Assembly (NCBI RefSeq): GCF_036825875.1
Contig: NZ_DAISXK010000009.1
Span: forward strand, 19,729 to 83,728
Origin: Paucihalobacter sp036825875
GTDB taxonomy: Bacteria; Bacteroidota; Bacteroidia; Flavobacteriales; Flavobacteriaceae
DNA length: 64,000 nucleotides
Direction: 5' to 3'
The notes under the pieces were generated by a model. That model did no database searches, had not been told where the DNA came from, and worked only from the letters and a program-made list of their open reading frames with translations. The position numbers and the translations under genes are program-made. Position 1 is the stretch's first letter, and each line of letters starts with the position of its first letter. Shown here piece after piece: positions 8,963 through 18,269 of the stretch.

Positions 8963-9481
8963 ATGTTTTTAAAGGGTTTTCGGGACAAGTCAAACCAAAA
9001 ATTTATTAAGAAATTATTAAATAACAAACCGCCTACTGTGGTGGCTAATGAGCTTCAAACAATTGGAGTTTTATTAAATTTTAATGAATTTAATGATTTT
9101 GAATTATTTAGAAAACTATTTAAAGAATTGGAATTAACATCGCCAAAGTGTCGGGTAGCGGCATTTATAGACGATGAAAAGCAAATCACTAGTACCTGGA
9201 ACACTTATTTTATACCTAAAAATATTGGATGGAATGGCAAAATTGAAAGTGTTGATTTAGAAACATTCATTAATGCCGATTTTGATGTTTTGATAAGTTA
9301 TTACAATCAAAGTAAGGTTGAGTTAAATCTTATAACGGCATTATCTAAAGCCAAATTTAAAATAGGATTGACCAATGTTGATGACCGTTATTACGATTTA
9401 ATCATTAATATAAAAACAGACCAATTCAATATATTCAAAACAGAATTAAAAAAATATTTAAAGATTTTAAAATTAATTTAA
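8963..9481 (+). CDS. DUF6913 family protein
   Basis: A 172-residue soluble protein without signal or membrane segment. The N-terminal part is basic (RDKSNQKFIKKLL), followed by an alternating alpha/beta pattern with AAFIDDE, FDVLISYYNQS and AKFKIGLTNVDDRYYDLII. I recognise it as the flavobacterial DUF6913 family, whose function is unknown. Its stop codon shares one base with the ATG of dapA (TAATG), a close coupling that suggests co-expression with lysine and diaminopimelate synthesis. Confidence 0.8.
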   Translation: MFLKGFRDKSNQKFIKKLLNNKPPTVVANELQTIGVLLNFNEFNDFELFRKLFKELELTSPKCRVAAFIDDEKQITSTWNTYFIPKNIGWNGKIESVDLETFINADFDVLISYYNQSKVELNLITALSKAKFKIGLTNVDDRYYDLIINIKTDQFNIFKTELKKYLKILKLI

Positions 9482-10356
9482 TGACACAATTTTTCGGCAC
9501 TGGCGTGGCTCTAATAACGCCATTCAATCAAGATTTATCGGTAGATTATTCAGCACTTAAAAAATTGGTTGAGTACAACATTGAAAACGGTACCAATTAT
9601 TTGGTAATTAGCGGTACAACAGGTGAAAGTGTAACTATTACAGCAGAAGAAAAAGTTGAAATAATTAACACGATTAAAAAAGTTAATGCTGGCAGAATAC
9701 CTATAGTTTTAGGAATTGGTGGCAACAATACTTATAGTGTAATCGAAGAAATTAAATCGACTAATTTTGAAGGTATCGATGCCATTTTATCTGTGTCGCC
9801 ATATTATAGTAAACCAACACAAGAAGGCATTTATCAGCATTTTAAAGCAGTTTCCGATGCGAGTCCGGTACCTATTATATTGTATAATGTACCAGGAAGA
9901 ACATCATCCAACATGTTACCCGAAACGACGTTGCGATTAGCAAACGATTTTGAAAATATCATCGCAGTGAAGGAAGCTGGCAACAATGTGGCGCAATACC
10001 TCCAACTTTTAAAAAATAAACCAAATGACTTTTTAATCATTTCTGGTGATGACGATTTGGCTCTGGGTGTGGTATTGGCAGGTGGAGCTGGTGTAATTTC
10101 AGTGATTGGTCAAGCTCTACCTAAACAATTTACGTCTATGATTCAGTTAGGTTTAAAAGGAAAAGCTAAAGGAGCTTATGAACTACACTTTAAATTAATG
10201 GATATAACAGGACTAATTTTTAAAGAAAATAATCCTGCAGGAATTAAGGCAGTTTTAGAAGCTTTAGGTATTTCTAACGATTTTGTTAGATTGCCTTTAG
10301 TTCCTGCTTCGACAAGTTTGAAAGGCGAAATTAAAAGTGCTTTAGAGCAATTTTAA
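9481..10356 (+). CDS. dapA: 4-hydroxy-tetrahydrodipicolinate synthase DapA
   Basis: This enzyme condenses pyruvate with aspartate semialdehyde, the first committed step to diaminopimelate and lysine. The 291-residue TIM barrel shows the GTTGES motif (Thr46-Thr47), Tyr135 in LYNVPGRT, Schiff-base Lys164 in IAVKEAGN, and SGDDDLALG near the C-terminal end of the barrel. Length and motifs are typical. It overlaps the DUF6913 gene by one base. Confidence 0.97.
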   Translation: MTQFFGTGVALITPFNQDLSVDYSALKKLVEYNIENGTNYLVISGTTGESVTITAEEKVEIINTIKKVNAGRIPIVLGIGGNNTYSVIEEIKSTNFEGIDAILSVSPYYSKPTQEGIYQHFKAVSDASPVPIILYNVPGRTSSNMLPETTLRLANDFENIIAVKEAGNNVAQYLQLLKNKPNDFLIISGDDDLALGVVLAGGAGVISVIGQALPKQFTSMIQLGLKGKAKGAYELHFKLMDITGLIFKENNPAGIKAVLEALGISNDFVRLPLVPASTSLKGEIKSALEQF

Positions 10357-10454
10357 ACATAAATAAGTGCAAATATAAAATTTTCTAAAACAGAATTCTG
10401 ATAATTATTTGATGTACAAAACAATAATTGTTTTTATTATACGTATAAAAAATG

Positions 10455-10462
10455 TACATTTG
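10455..10462 (+). promoter_or_regulatory. Promoter -7 element for bamD
   Basis: TACATTTG matches TAnnTTTG and ends 15 bases before the ATG at 10478. It lies inside the upstream open frame that starts at 10409, which argues for the downstream start of bamD. Confidence 0.6.
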
Positions 10463-10477
10463 CCAACTATTTTAGTT

Positions 10478-11278
10478 ATGAAAAACACCGTATATATATT
10501 ATCTTTTTTGCTTGTATTGACATCTTGTAGTGATTTTCAAAAGGCTTTAAAGTCTGAGGATACTGCTACAAAATTCCAGTTGGGCACTACCTTGTTTGAA
10601 GAGGGTAAGTGGAACAAAGCCAATAGGTTATTTGCTCAAATTGTGCCAGAATATCGTGGAAAACCGCAAGCTGAGAAACTTATGTATATGTATGCCATGA
10701 CCTTTTACAATATGGAAGATTTTTATCTATCGGCATATCAATTAGAGCGTTTTGAAAGTAGCTACCCCAATAGTGAAAAGGTAGAAGAAGCCGGATTTTT
10801 GGCTGCCAAAAGTGCCTATAAAATTTCACCAATTTATAGCAAGGAGCAAAAAGAGACTATTGAAGCTATCGAAAAACTTCAACTTTTTATAAACAGATAT
10901 CCCGATTCGCAATATCTCTCCGAAGCCAATAACATGGTTAAAGAATTAGATTTAAAATTAGAAAGAAAAGCATACGAAATTGCCAAGCAATATAACAAAA
11001 TAACCGACTATTCGGCTTCTATCAAGTCTTGCGAAAATTTTATTTTAGAATTTCCAGGGAGCGTTTATAGAGAAGATATATTTTTTGTGAGATTAGATTC
11101 AGCTTATAAATTTGCAATAAACAGCGTGGAATCTAAAAAACAAGATAGAATTAAAGAAGCGCTTACATATTTCCAGGCATTTAAAAAATCCTATCCAAAA
11201 TCAGGAAATATGGAATTGGCAGAATCGATGAATACCGAATTAGTAGACTTGCAACAACAATTTAATACCAAAAGTTAA
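10478..11278 (+). CDS. bamD: Outer membrane protein assembly factor BamD
   Basis: The lipoprotein subunit of the BAM complex that folds beta-barrel proteins into the outer membrane. From the ATG at 10478 it is 266 residues: signal peptide MKNTVYILSFLLVLTSC with lipobox cysteine Cys17, then tetratricopeptide-like repeats containing YAMTFYNMEDFYLSAYQ and QLFINRYPDSQYLSEA. The frame is open from 10409, but that extension (23 residues before the Met) contains the promoter and would bury the signal peptide. It leads a run with rpoZ, coaBC and porD. Confidence 0.93.
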   Translation: MKNTVYILSFLLVLTSCSDFQKALKSEDTATKFQLGTTLFEEGKWNKANRLFAQIVPEYRGKPQAEKLMYMYAMTFYNMEDFYLSAYQLERFESSYPNSEKVEEAGFLAAKSAYKISPIYSKEQKETIEAIEKLQLFINRYPDSQYLSEANNMVKELDLKLERKAYEIAKQYNKITDYSASIKSCENFILEFPGSVYREDIFFVRLDSAYKFAINSVESKKQDRIKEALTYFQAFKKSYPKSGNMELAESMNTELVDLQQQFNTKS

Positions 11279-11291
11279 TACCTTATATAAA

Positions 11292-11621
11292 ATGGATTTA
11301 AAAGGCACAAAAGCTCCCGTAAGTACTGTAACTTACAATCGTAATCAAGTAGATGCACCTACCGATAACATCTATGAAGCAATTGCTGTAATTTCAAAAC
11401 GCGCTGAGCAAATCAACACGGATATTAGACGTGAGCTAGTTGATAAACTTGAAGAGTTTGCAACTTTCAACGATAGCTTAGAAGAAATTTTTGAAAACAA
11501 AGAACAAATCGAAGTATCTAAATTTTACGAAAAATTACCAAAACCACATGCTTTAGCAGTGCAAGAATGGTTGGACGATAAAATTTACTATCGCAATACG
11601 GAAGACAGCATCCCAGAATAA
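11292..11621 (+). CDS. rpoZ: RNA polymerase omega subunit, Bacteroidota type
   Basis: A 109-residue protein of the divergent Bacteroidota omega family, which helps assemble RNA polymerase. The conserved block is NIYEAIAVISKRAEQINTDI (residues 26-45), followed by an acidic helix and a family-typical tail with KFYEKLPKPHALAVQEWLDD. Position between bamD and coaBC is the usual flavobacterial order. It begins 13 bases after the bamD stop and ends 7 bases before coaBC. Confidence 0.9.
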   Translation: MDLKGTKAPVSTVTYNRNQVDAPTDNIYEAIAVISKRAEQINTDIRRELVDKLEEFATFNDSLEEIFENKEQIEVSKFYEKLPKPHALAVQEWLDDKIYYRNTEDSIPE

Positions 11622-11628
11622 CTATTTA

Positions 11629-12852
11629 ATGTCTATTTTAAGCGGTAAAAATATTTTAGTCGGTATAAGTGCCGGAATTGCTGCTTACAAATCTGCACAC
11701 TTAGTAAGAGGCTTTATTAAAGCAGGCGCCAACGTAAAAGTTGTAATGACGCCTGCTTCAAAAGACTTTATAACGTCGCTTACGCTTTCTACTCTTTCAA
11801 AAAATCCTGTTTTGTCATCTTTTGTCAATGAAAAAGATGGTGGTAAAAACGATAATCCCATGTGGAACAATCACGTAGAATTAGGCCTATGGGCCGATTA
11901 TTTTGTGATTGCACCAGCCACTGCTAACACCTTGTCTAAAATGGCGACTGGCGAATGCGACAACCTTCTATTGGCCACGTATCTGTCAGCTAAATGCCAA
12001 GTTTTCGTCGCACCCGCAATGGATTTGGATATGTACAAACACCCAAGCGTAATAACCGCTCTCGAAAAATTAGCATCTTACAATAATATTATCATTCCTG
12101 CTACCTTGGGTGAATTGGCGAGCGGATTGGTTGGCGAAGGTAGAATGGCCGAGCCTGAAGATATAGTTACTTTCCTTGAAACGTATGTTTTAAAGCAATT
12201 GCCATTATATGGCAAAAAAGTTTTAATTACGGCTGGTCCCACGTATGAAGCGATAGATCCAGTGCGTTTTATTGGAAATCATTCTAGTGGAAAAATGGGC
12301 TTTGAAATCGCAAAAGCAGCGGCAAATTTGGGTGCTGAGGTTATGCTAATCACTGGTCCTTCAGCGGAAACTGTAAACCATTCATCAATTAAACGTATTG
12401 ATGTAGTAAGTGCAGAACAAATGTACGATGCCGTTCACCAATATTTCAATACCACGGATATTGCGATTCTCTCCGCTGCTGTAGCCGACTACAAACCCAA
12501 AATTTATGCCAGTCAAAAAATAAAAAAACAAGTTGCAACGTTATCCTTAGAATTAGAAAAAACAAAGGATATTCTAAAAAGCTTAGGAGCGATCAAAACG
12601 CATCAGTTTTTAGTGGGATTTGCCTTAGAAACTGAAAATGAACTTGAAAATTCAAAACTCAAATTGAAATCTAAAAATCTCAATTTAATTGTCTTGAATT
12701 CTTTAAACGACGACGGAGCAGGATTTGGAGTATCCACAAATAAAGTTACCTTTATAACTGAAAATAACGAAACAATTCAATTCAACAAAAAGCCAAAAGC
12801 AGAGGTAGCAATAGATTTGCTTCAACAAGTATTAAAACAATTACATGCTTAG
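11629..12852 (+). CDS. coaBC: Bifunctional phosphopantothenoylcysteine decarboxylase/phosphopantothenate-cysteine ligase CoaBC
   Basis: This 407-residue enzyme makes 4'-phosphopantetheine for coenzyme A. The N-terminal flavoprotein decarboxylase (CoaC) has GISAGIAAYK, active-site His82 in NNHVELG, and PAMDLDMY. The C-terminal ligase (CoaB) begins near residue 195 with VLITAGPTYEAIDPVRFIGN, followed by SSGKMGFEIA and AAVADYKPK. Its stop overlaps the start of porD by 8 bases. coaE, the last step of the pathway, lies at 24371 in this same window. Confidence 0.97.
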   Translation: MSILSGKNILVGISAGIAAYKSAHLVRGFIKAGANVKVVMTPASKDFITSLTLSTLSKNPVLSSFVNEKDGGKNDNPMWNNHVELGLWADYFVIAPATANTLSKMATGECDNLLLATYLSAKCQVFVAPAMDLDMYKHPSVITALEKLASYNNIIIPATLGELASGLVGEGRMAEPEDIVTFLETYVLKQLPLYGKKVLITAGPTYEAIDPVRFIGNHSSGKMGFEIAKAAANLGAEVMLITGPSAETVNHSSIKRIDVVSAEQMYDAVHQYFNTTDIAILSAAVADYKPKIYASQKIKKQVATLSLELEKTKDILKSLGAIKTHQFLVGFALETENELENSKLKLKSKNLNLIVLNSLNDDGAGFGVSTNKVTFITENNETIQFNKKPKAEVAIDLLQQVLKQLHA

Positions 12853-13732
12853 ACTTATATTTTTTGTAATGATAATGTTCTCAATTAGTTCCTTTTCGCA
12901 GGAATTAAATTGTAATGTTGTAGTTGATGCACAACGAACGGCAAATCAAAATGTCCAAATTTTTCAAGCACTAGAAAAACAATTATCGGAGTTCATCAAC
13001 AACACAAAGTGGACTAACAAGAGCTATAAAAATCAGGAGAAAATTAATTGCAATATGGTAATTAATGTTCAAAATTATAACAGTAATGTGTTTACAGCAA
13101 CCTTGCAAATTCAGGCTTCAAGACCAGTTTACAACGCTACTTATACCACGCCAATCTATAATTTTAACGATAGAGATTTCACTTTTGAATATTTAGAATT
13201 TCAAAATTTAGTTTACAATCCAAATCAGTTTGAATCGAATCTTATTTCAGTTATCACCTTTCATATTTATATGATTTTAGGGATGGATGCCGATACTTTC
13301 ACTAAAAATGGTGGCGACGAATATTTTAGACAAGCGCAAACCATAGCCAACTACTCACAACAAGGTGGTGGCAAAGGTTGGAGTTTACAAGACGGATTAC
13401 AGTCTCGATTTGCCTTAATAGACAATTTATTGTCGCCAACTTTTGAAGAATTTAGATCGGTGATGTACACCTATCATATGATTGGATTAGACCAAATGAG
13501 CGATAACACAATGAAAGGCAAACAGGTGATTGCGTCTGTTTTTCCGCAATTGCAAAAAATGAATCAGCGACGACCTAATTCATTTTTAATGCGCGTGTTT
13601 TTTGATGCGAAAGCCGATGAAATTACTCAAATTTTTAGCGGTGGACCAAAAGTAGATGTAGCCGAAATTATTGATACTCTTAATAAAATTGGCCCAACGT
13701 ATTCCACTAAATGGCGCAATATTAAATTTTAA
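12845..13732 (+). CDS. porD: Type IX secretion protein PorD (DUF4835)
   Basis: A 295-residue secreted protein with signal peptide MLRLIFFVMIMFSISSFSQ and no lipobox. It matches the DUF4835 family: ELNCNVVVDAQRT just after the signal, FNDRDFTFEYLEFQNLVYNP, GMDADTF and SPTFEEFRSVMYTYHMIGLD. In Porphyromonas, PorD is required for the type IX secretion system; its exact place in the machine is not well defined. The window also encodes three T9SS substrates a few kilobases downstream. The gene overlaps coaBC by 8 bases, so it is probably in the bamD-rpoZ-coaBC transcript. Confidence 0.88.
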   Translation: MLRLIFFVMIMFSISSFSQELNCNVVVDAQRTANQNVQIFQALEKQLSEFINNTKWTNKSYKNQEKINCNMVINVQNYNSNVFTATLQIQASRPVYNATYTTPIYNFNDRDFTFEYLEFQNLVYNPNQFESNLISVITFHIYMILGMDADTFTKNGGDEYFRQAQTIANYSQQGGGKGWSLQDGLQSRFALIDNLLSPTFEEFRSVMYTYHMIGLDQMSDNTMKGKQVIASVFPQLQKMNQRRPNSFLMRVFFDAKADEITQIFSGGPKVDVAEIIDTLNKIGPTYSTKWRNIKF

Positions 13733-13777
13733 TTTGACATTCAAACTTCAAGTATTCTATATTTCAGATTTCTCGGT

Positions 13778-13785
13778 TAACTTTG
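13778..13785 (+). promoter_or_regulatory. Promoter -7 element for recN
   Basis: TAACTTTG matches TAnnTTTG and ends 24 bases before the recN GTG at 13810. Confidence 0.6.
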
Positions 13786-13809
13786 TATAAATATTATTAA
13801 AGTTAGTCT

Positions 13810-15462
13810 GTGTTAGCAAGTCTTTATATACAAAATTACGCCCTTATTAGTCAGCTGAAAGCCAATTTCAATAACGGTTTAACCATTATTACAGGTGAAA
13901 CTGGTGCTGGAAAATCTATTCTTTTAGGAAGTTTAGGAATGATCATGGGAAAAAGAGCAGATCTTTCGGCTATTGGTAATACCAACGATAAATGTATTAT
14001 TGAAGCCACTTTTGATGTTAGTAAATACAAACTTCAAGCACTTTTTAAAGATTTAGATTTAGACTACGATACTCAAACTATTATCCGACGTGAAATTTTA
14101 CCATCAGGGAAATCGCGTGCTTTTGTAAATGATACCCCAGTGAATCTCGAAGTGCTGCAAACACTTTCGGCAAATTTAATCGACATCCATTCGCAACATC
14201 AAACTTTAGAGTTAACTAACGACGATTTTCAGTTTGAAATAATTGATGCCTTAGCAGAGAACCAAAAGCTAATTGCTGATTATCAACTTGAATTACAAAA
14301 TTATAAATCCTATATTTCAGAATTAGCTCAATTAAAATCCGAACAAGCCGAAGCTTTAAAAGCTTTAGATTACAATCAGTTTTTGTTTAATGAACTTGAG
14401 ACAATTAATTTAGAATCAATAGATTTAACTGTACTTGAGCAAGAATACGAAGCTTTGAGTAATGTGGAGTTTATTGCAGAGCAACTCGCATCTAGTTCAG
14501 ATTTGCTCAACAATGAAAGTATTGGTCTTATAGCTAATATTTCGGTGTTAAAACAAACACTTTCACGAATATCAAATTTTTCAAAAAACTATGAAGAATT
14601 AACACAACGCGTTGAAAGTGTTTTAATTGAATTAAAAGATGTCAACATTGAAGTTGAAGATGCTTCGGAAAATTTAGAAATAAATCCATCGGCATTAGAA
14701 GCTCTAGACGCACAGCTTAAATTGATAAACAACCTGCTTCAAAAGCACAATGTTGAAGCCATTGCCGATTTATTGGCTATTCGTGAAGATTTATCAGTAA
14801 AGATTCAAAATTCTTTTAATAATGATAAAAGAATACTTAAACTTGAGCAAGCCCTTACAACTTCTGAAAAAGATTTATCAAACCGAGCCGAAAGTTTGCA
14901 TCAAAGAAGACAAAAGGCAGTGCCTCTTCTTATTAAACAATTAAAGCAAATCCTTCAAAATTTAGGAATGCCCAATGCCGATTTCAAATTGGAATTTGCC
15001 AAAAGCAAGATCTTTAAATCAAATGGCACCGATGATTTATCCTTTCTATTTTCGGCTAATAAGGGTAGTAATTTTCAACTTCTCAAAAAATCAGCTTCAG
15101 GCGGTGAGTTGTCTAGAATAATGATGGCTATCAAATCTATTTTAAGTAATTACATACAAATGCCAACCATCATGTTCGATGAAATTGATACAGGAGTTTC
15201 AGGAGAAATCGCCAATAAAATGGCTAAAGTAATGAAACAACTTAGTAATAATTTACAGGTATTCGCCATTACCCATTTACCGCAAATTGCCGCAAAAGGA
15301 GAATCACATTTCAAAGTTTTTAAAGAAGATATCGATGCACAAACACAAACCAAGCTCAAACTTTTGGATAAAGATGAACGCGTTGTTGAAATCGCACAAA
15401 TGTTGAGTGGTAGCAGTTTGCCGAGCTCTGCCATTGCGCACGCTAAACAATTATTGAACTAA
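13810..15462 (+). CDS. recN: DNA repair protein RecN
   Basis: A 550-residue SMC-like ATPase of recombinational double-strand-break repair. Walker A GETGAGKS is at residues 29-36, coiled-coil arms occupy roughly 155-370, and the signature SASGGELSRIMMAIK plus Walker B MFDEIDTGVSGEIA lie in the C-terminal third, followed by AITHLPQIAAKG. The start is a GTG at 13810; MLASLYIQNYALI matches the family N-terminus, so nothing is missing. It has its own promoter and ends before a separate fabI promoter. Confidence 0.96.
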   Translation: MLASLYIQNYALISQLKANFNNGLTIITGETGAGKSILLGSLGMIMGKRADLSAIGNTNDKCIIEATFDVSKYKLQALFKDLDLDYDTQTIIRREILPSGKSRAFVNDTPVNLEVLQTLSANLIDIHSQHQTLELTNDDFQFEIIDALAENQKLIADYQLELQNYKSYISELAQLKSEQAEALKALDYNQFLFNELETINLESIDLTVLEQEYEALSNVEFIAEQLASSSDLLNNESIGLIANISVLKQTLSRISNFSKNYEELTQRVESVLIELKDVNIEVEDASENLEINPSALEALDAQLKLINNLLQKHNVEAIADLLAIREDLSVKIQNSFNNDKRILKLEQALTTSEKDLSNRAESLHQRRQKAVPLLIKQLKQILQNLGMPNADFKLEFAKSKIFKSNGTDDLSFLFSANKGSNFQLLKKSASGGELSRIMMAIKSILSNYIQMPTIMFDEIDTGVSGEIANKMAKVMKQLSNNLQVFAITHLPQIAAKGESHFKVFKEDIDAQTQTKLKLLDKDERVVEIAQMLSGSSLPSSAIAHAKQLLN

Positions 15463-15497
15463 AATATTTTCAACTTCAGTTTGCATTGAAACTTTTT

Positions 15498-15505
15498 TAA
15501 CTTTG
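15498..15505 (+). promoter_or_regulatory. Promoter -7 element for fabI
   Basis: TAACTTTG matches TAnnTTTG and ends 32 bases before the fabI ATG. A TTTG at 15480-15483 lies 14 bases upstream, closer than the usual -33 spacing. Confidence 0.6.
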
Positions 15506-15537
15506 AACATTGAACATTAAATCTTAAACCAACAAAC

Positions 15538-16356
15538 ATGTCATACAATTTATTAAAAGGAAAAAGAGGAATTATTTTTGGTGCATTAGATCCCAATTCA
15601 ATTGCATGGATTACGGCAGAACGCGTTCATGAAGAAGGCGGAACCTTTGTGTTGACCAATGCACCCATTGCAATGCGTATGGGGCGAATAAATGATTTAG
15701 CCGAAAAGACTGGTGCTCAAATTATTCCTGCCGACGCCACTTCCATTGAAGATTTAGAGAATTTGGTAGCTAAATCTATGGAAATACTTGGTGGTAAATT
15801 AGATTTCGTTTTACATTCTATTGGCATGTCTATAAACGTTAGAAAAGGTCGCCATTACACCGACCAAAATTACGATTGGACGCAAAAAGGTACCGATGTT
15901 TCAGCCATGTCATTCCATAAAGTGATGCAAACCCTTTATAAAGCTGATGCCATGAACGAATGGGGTAGCATTGTAGCATTAACTTATATGGCCGCACAAC
16001 GGGTATTTCCCGATTACAATGATATGGCAGATAATAAAGCCTATTTAGAAAGTATAGCCCGTAGTTTTGGTTATTTCTTCGGAAAGGATAAGAAAGTACG
16101 TGTCAATACCATTTCACAATCACCAACACCTACTACAGCTGGCCAAGGCGTAAAAGGATTTGATGGATTTATAGCTTATGCCGAAAAAATGTCCCCGCTT
16201 GGAAATGCCACGGCTTTAGACTGCGCGAACTATACTGTGTCGCTTTTTAGTGATCTAACCAAGCGCGTCACCCTACAAAACTTGTTTAATGATGGCGGAT
16301 TTAGCAATATGGGAGTAAGTGATGCTGTCATGGATGGGTTTATGGGTGAAGAATAA
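15538..16356 (+). CDS. fabI: Enoyl-[acyl-carrier-protein] reductase FabI
   Basis: This 272-residue short-chain dehydrogenase performs the last reduction of each fatty-acid elongation cycle. It shows the FabI-type nucleotide-binding start KGKRGIIFGALDPNSIAW, HSIGMS (about residues 93-98), catalytic Tyr160 and Lys167 in the Y-x6-K spacing specific to FabI rather than ordinary SDRs, and a second tyrosine, Tyr150, in ALTYMAAQ. It is the triclosan-target type. Single gene with its own promoter. Confidence 0.95.
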   Translation: MSYNLLKGKRGIIFGALDPNSIAWITAERVHEEGGTFVLTNAPIAMRMGRINDLAEKTGAQIIPADATSIEDLENLVAKSMEILGGKLDFVLHSIGMSINVRKGRHYTDQNYDWTQKGTDVSAMSFHKVMQTLYKADAMNEWGSIVALTYMAAQRVFPDYNDMADNKAYLESIARSFGYFFGKDKKVRVNTISQSPTPTTAGQGVKGFDGFIAYAEKMSPLGNATALDCANYTVSLFSDLTKRVTLQNLFNDGGFSNMGVSDAVMDGFMGEE

Positions 16357-16390
16357 TTGTAATTCTTTTGTATATTCGTGAATGGCTTAA

Positions 16391-18118
16391 ATGACTATTC
16401 TTTTGAAATATATCTCAGTTTTAATGCTTTTTTTGGGAATGCAATCTTTGTTGTATTCGCAAATTTATTTTCAAGATAGGTCTAGTGTTCTCGGTTTAAA
16501 CTTAAGCACAGGAAATACTTATTTAGGAAATGGCGTCAGTTTTTTTGATTATAACCAAGATGGCTGGGACGATATTACACTCGCAACTGGAGCCGATAAC
16601 AAAGTGCGCTTTTTTAAAAATGTCTTTGGTAGTTTTTTTGAAGAAGTATTGTTAGACGCGCCTGCTTATCAAACTAAACAAATTAATTGGGTCGATTTTG
16701 ATAACGATGGCGATTATGACCTATTTGTAACGAGCGACACCAATGGGAATCGATTGTATCAAAATGACGGCAATTTCAATTTTATAGACATTACTGAAAC
16801 AGTAGGGTTACCAACGCAAAATTTATTCACTTACGGCGCATCCTGGGGCGACTATAATAATGATGGATTTTTAGACGTATTCATATGTAACAGAGATGAA
16901 TATAATTTAGAAACCCCAAATTTTTTATTTCGAAACAATGGCGATGGCTCATTTACTGATGTAAGCATTGAAGCTGGTATTAAAACTACGAGTGAGATGT
17001 CGTTTTGCGCAGCTTTTTTTGATTTCGATAATGATGGTTTTCAGGACATATATGTTTCAAACGATAAAACTTCATTTCGCAACACACTCTACAAAAACAA
17101 TGGTAATGGTACTTATACTGATGTAAGTGAAATTTCAGGAACGGATATTGGGATAGACGCTATGTCGGTTACGATTGATGATTTTAACTATGACGGTTGG
17201 ATGGACATTTATATTACCAATGGCACTGAAGGCAACGTATTTTTTCATAACAATGGCGATGGAACATTCACTGATATAGCTGAGTCTACGGGAACTTTGT
17301 TTAATAGTATTGGTTGGGGCGCTGTTTTTTTTGATGCTGAAAACGATACGGATTTAGATTTGTACGTAAGCGGAAACTATATTCCCAATCCCATTTATTT
17401 ATCTTCTGCATTTTATGAAAATAATGGGCAAGGTATTTTCAACATTCCTTCAAATTCAGGACTGGGTAATGACACAGGTGAAAGCTTTTCAAATGCGATT
17501 GGCGATTTTAACAATGATGGCTTAAGCGATATAGTTGTAACCAACGGAAACAACGAAACTATTTTCCTGTGGCAGAACCAAACAACGACCGCTAATAAAT
17601 GGCTAAAAGTGGCTTTGGAAGGCACACAAAGTAATCGAGATGGTATTGGGTCTTTAATTGAAATTTCTGTAAATGGTAATATTCAATATCGATATACACT
17701 TTGTGGCGAAGGCTATTTATCGCAAAACTCAGGCACAGAAATTTTTGGTGTAGGAACCGCTTCGACTATAGATTACGTGAAAGTAAATTGGTTAAGTGGT
17801 ATTGAAGACATCGTTTATAATGTGTCACCCAACCAAAAGTTGAACATAGTTGAGGGTTCTACATTATCGGTAAATCAGCTTAATAATAACTTTTGGTTAA
17901 ATTATAACAACCCAGTTGATAATACATTAACACTGGCATCAATTAATGAAATTAATAACATACAGTTTTACAACCTCTTAGGTCAAGAGGTATATAGAAA
18001 TTCAAAAATTAACTCGCGATATTTTGAGGTAGATCTATACTTTTTAAATTCAGGTGTTTATATTGTAGTGCTTGATTTTGTTCTTTTAAAGGAAACCATT
18101 AAAATCGTTAAAAACTAA
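16391..18118 (+). CDS. Secreted FG-GAP/VCBS repeat protein with ASPIC/UnbV and T9SS sorting domains
   Basis: A 575-residue exported protein. After a signal peptide (about residues 1-24), about seven calcium-binding repeats of DxDxDGxxD type follow (DYNQDGWDD, DFDNDGDYD, DYNNDGFLD, DFDNDGFQD, DFNYDGWMD and others), predicting a beta-propeller of the CRTAC1 type. An ASPIC/UnbV domain lies near residues 410-480 (RDGIGSLIEISVNG to VKVNWLSGIED). The last 80 residues (FYNLLGQEVYR, SGVYIVVL) form a type A T9SS sorting domain that is removed on secretion. A TATATTCG at 16371-16378 may be a weak promoter. Function is probably adhesion or binding of polymers; not established. Confidence 0.88.
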   Translation: MTILLKYISVLMLFLGMQSLLYSQIYFQDRSSVLGLNLSTGNTYLGNGVSFFDYNQDGWDDITLATGADNKVRFFKNVFGSFFEEVLLDAPAYQTKQINWVDFDNDGDYDLFVTSDTNGNRLYQNDGNFNFIDITETVGLPTQNLFTYGASWGDYNNDGFLDVFICNRDEYNLETPNFLFRNNGDGSFTDVSIEAGIKTTSEMSFCAAFFDFDNDGFQDIYVSNDKTSFRNTLYKNNGNGTYTDVSEISGTDIGIDAMSVTIDDFNYDGWMDIYITNGTEGNVFFHNNGDGTFTDIAESTGTLFNSIGWGAVFFDAENDTDLDLYVSGNYIPNPIYLSSAFYENNGQGIFNIPSNSGLGNDTGESFSNAIGDFNNDGLSDIVVTNGNNETIFLWQNQTTTANKWLKVALEGTQSNRDGIGSLIEISVNGNIQYRYTLCGEGYLSQNSGTEIFGVGTASTIDYVKVNWLSGIEDIVYNVSPNQKLNIVEGSTLSVNQLNNNFWLNYNNPVDNTLTLASINEINNIQFYNLLGQEVYRNSKINSRYFEVDLYFLNSGVYIVVLDFVLLKETIKIVKN

Positions 18119-18269
18119 ATATATTTCAGAGTTAGTTTTTCCAATCTTTTTACACTTTTAATCGCTGTTTTTGGCTTTTTATCTATTCAAATAGAATAAT
18201 GCTTTGTTTTAATTTAGAATTGATATTTTAGTAATTGATTTAACACATTATTAACTTAAAACTAACTTT
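18119..18269. other. Intergenic region without recognised element
   Basis: An AT-rich spacer of 151 bases between two T9SS substrate genes. I see no strong terminator or perfect promoter motif; a small inverted repeat (TCTATT-caa-AATAGA type, near 18180-18196) is the only structure. Confidence 0.4.
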
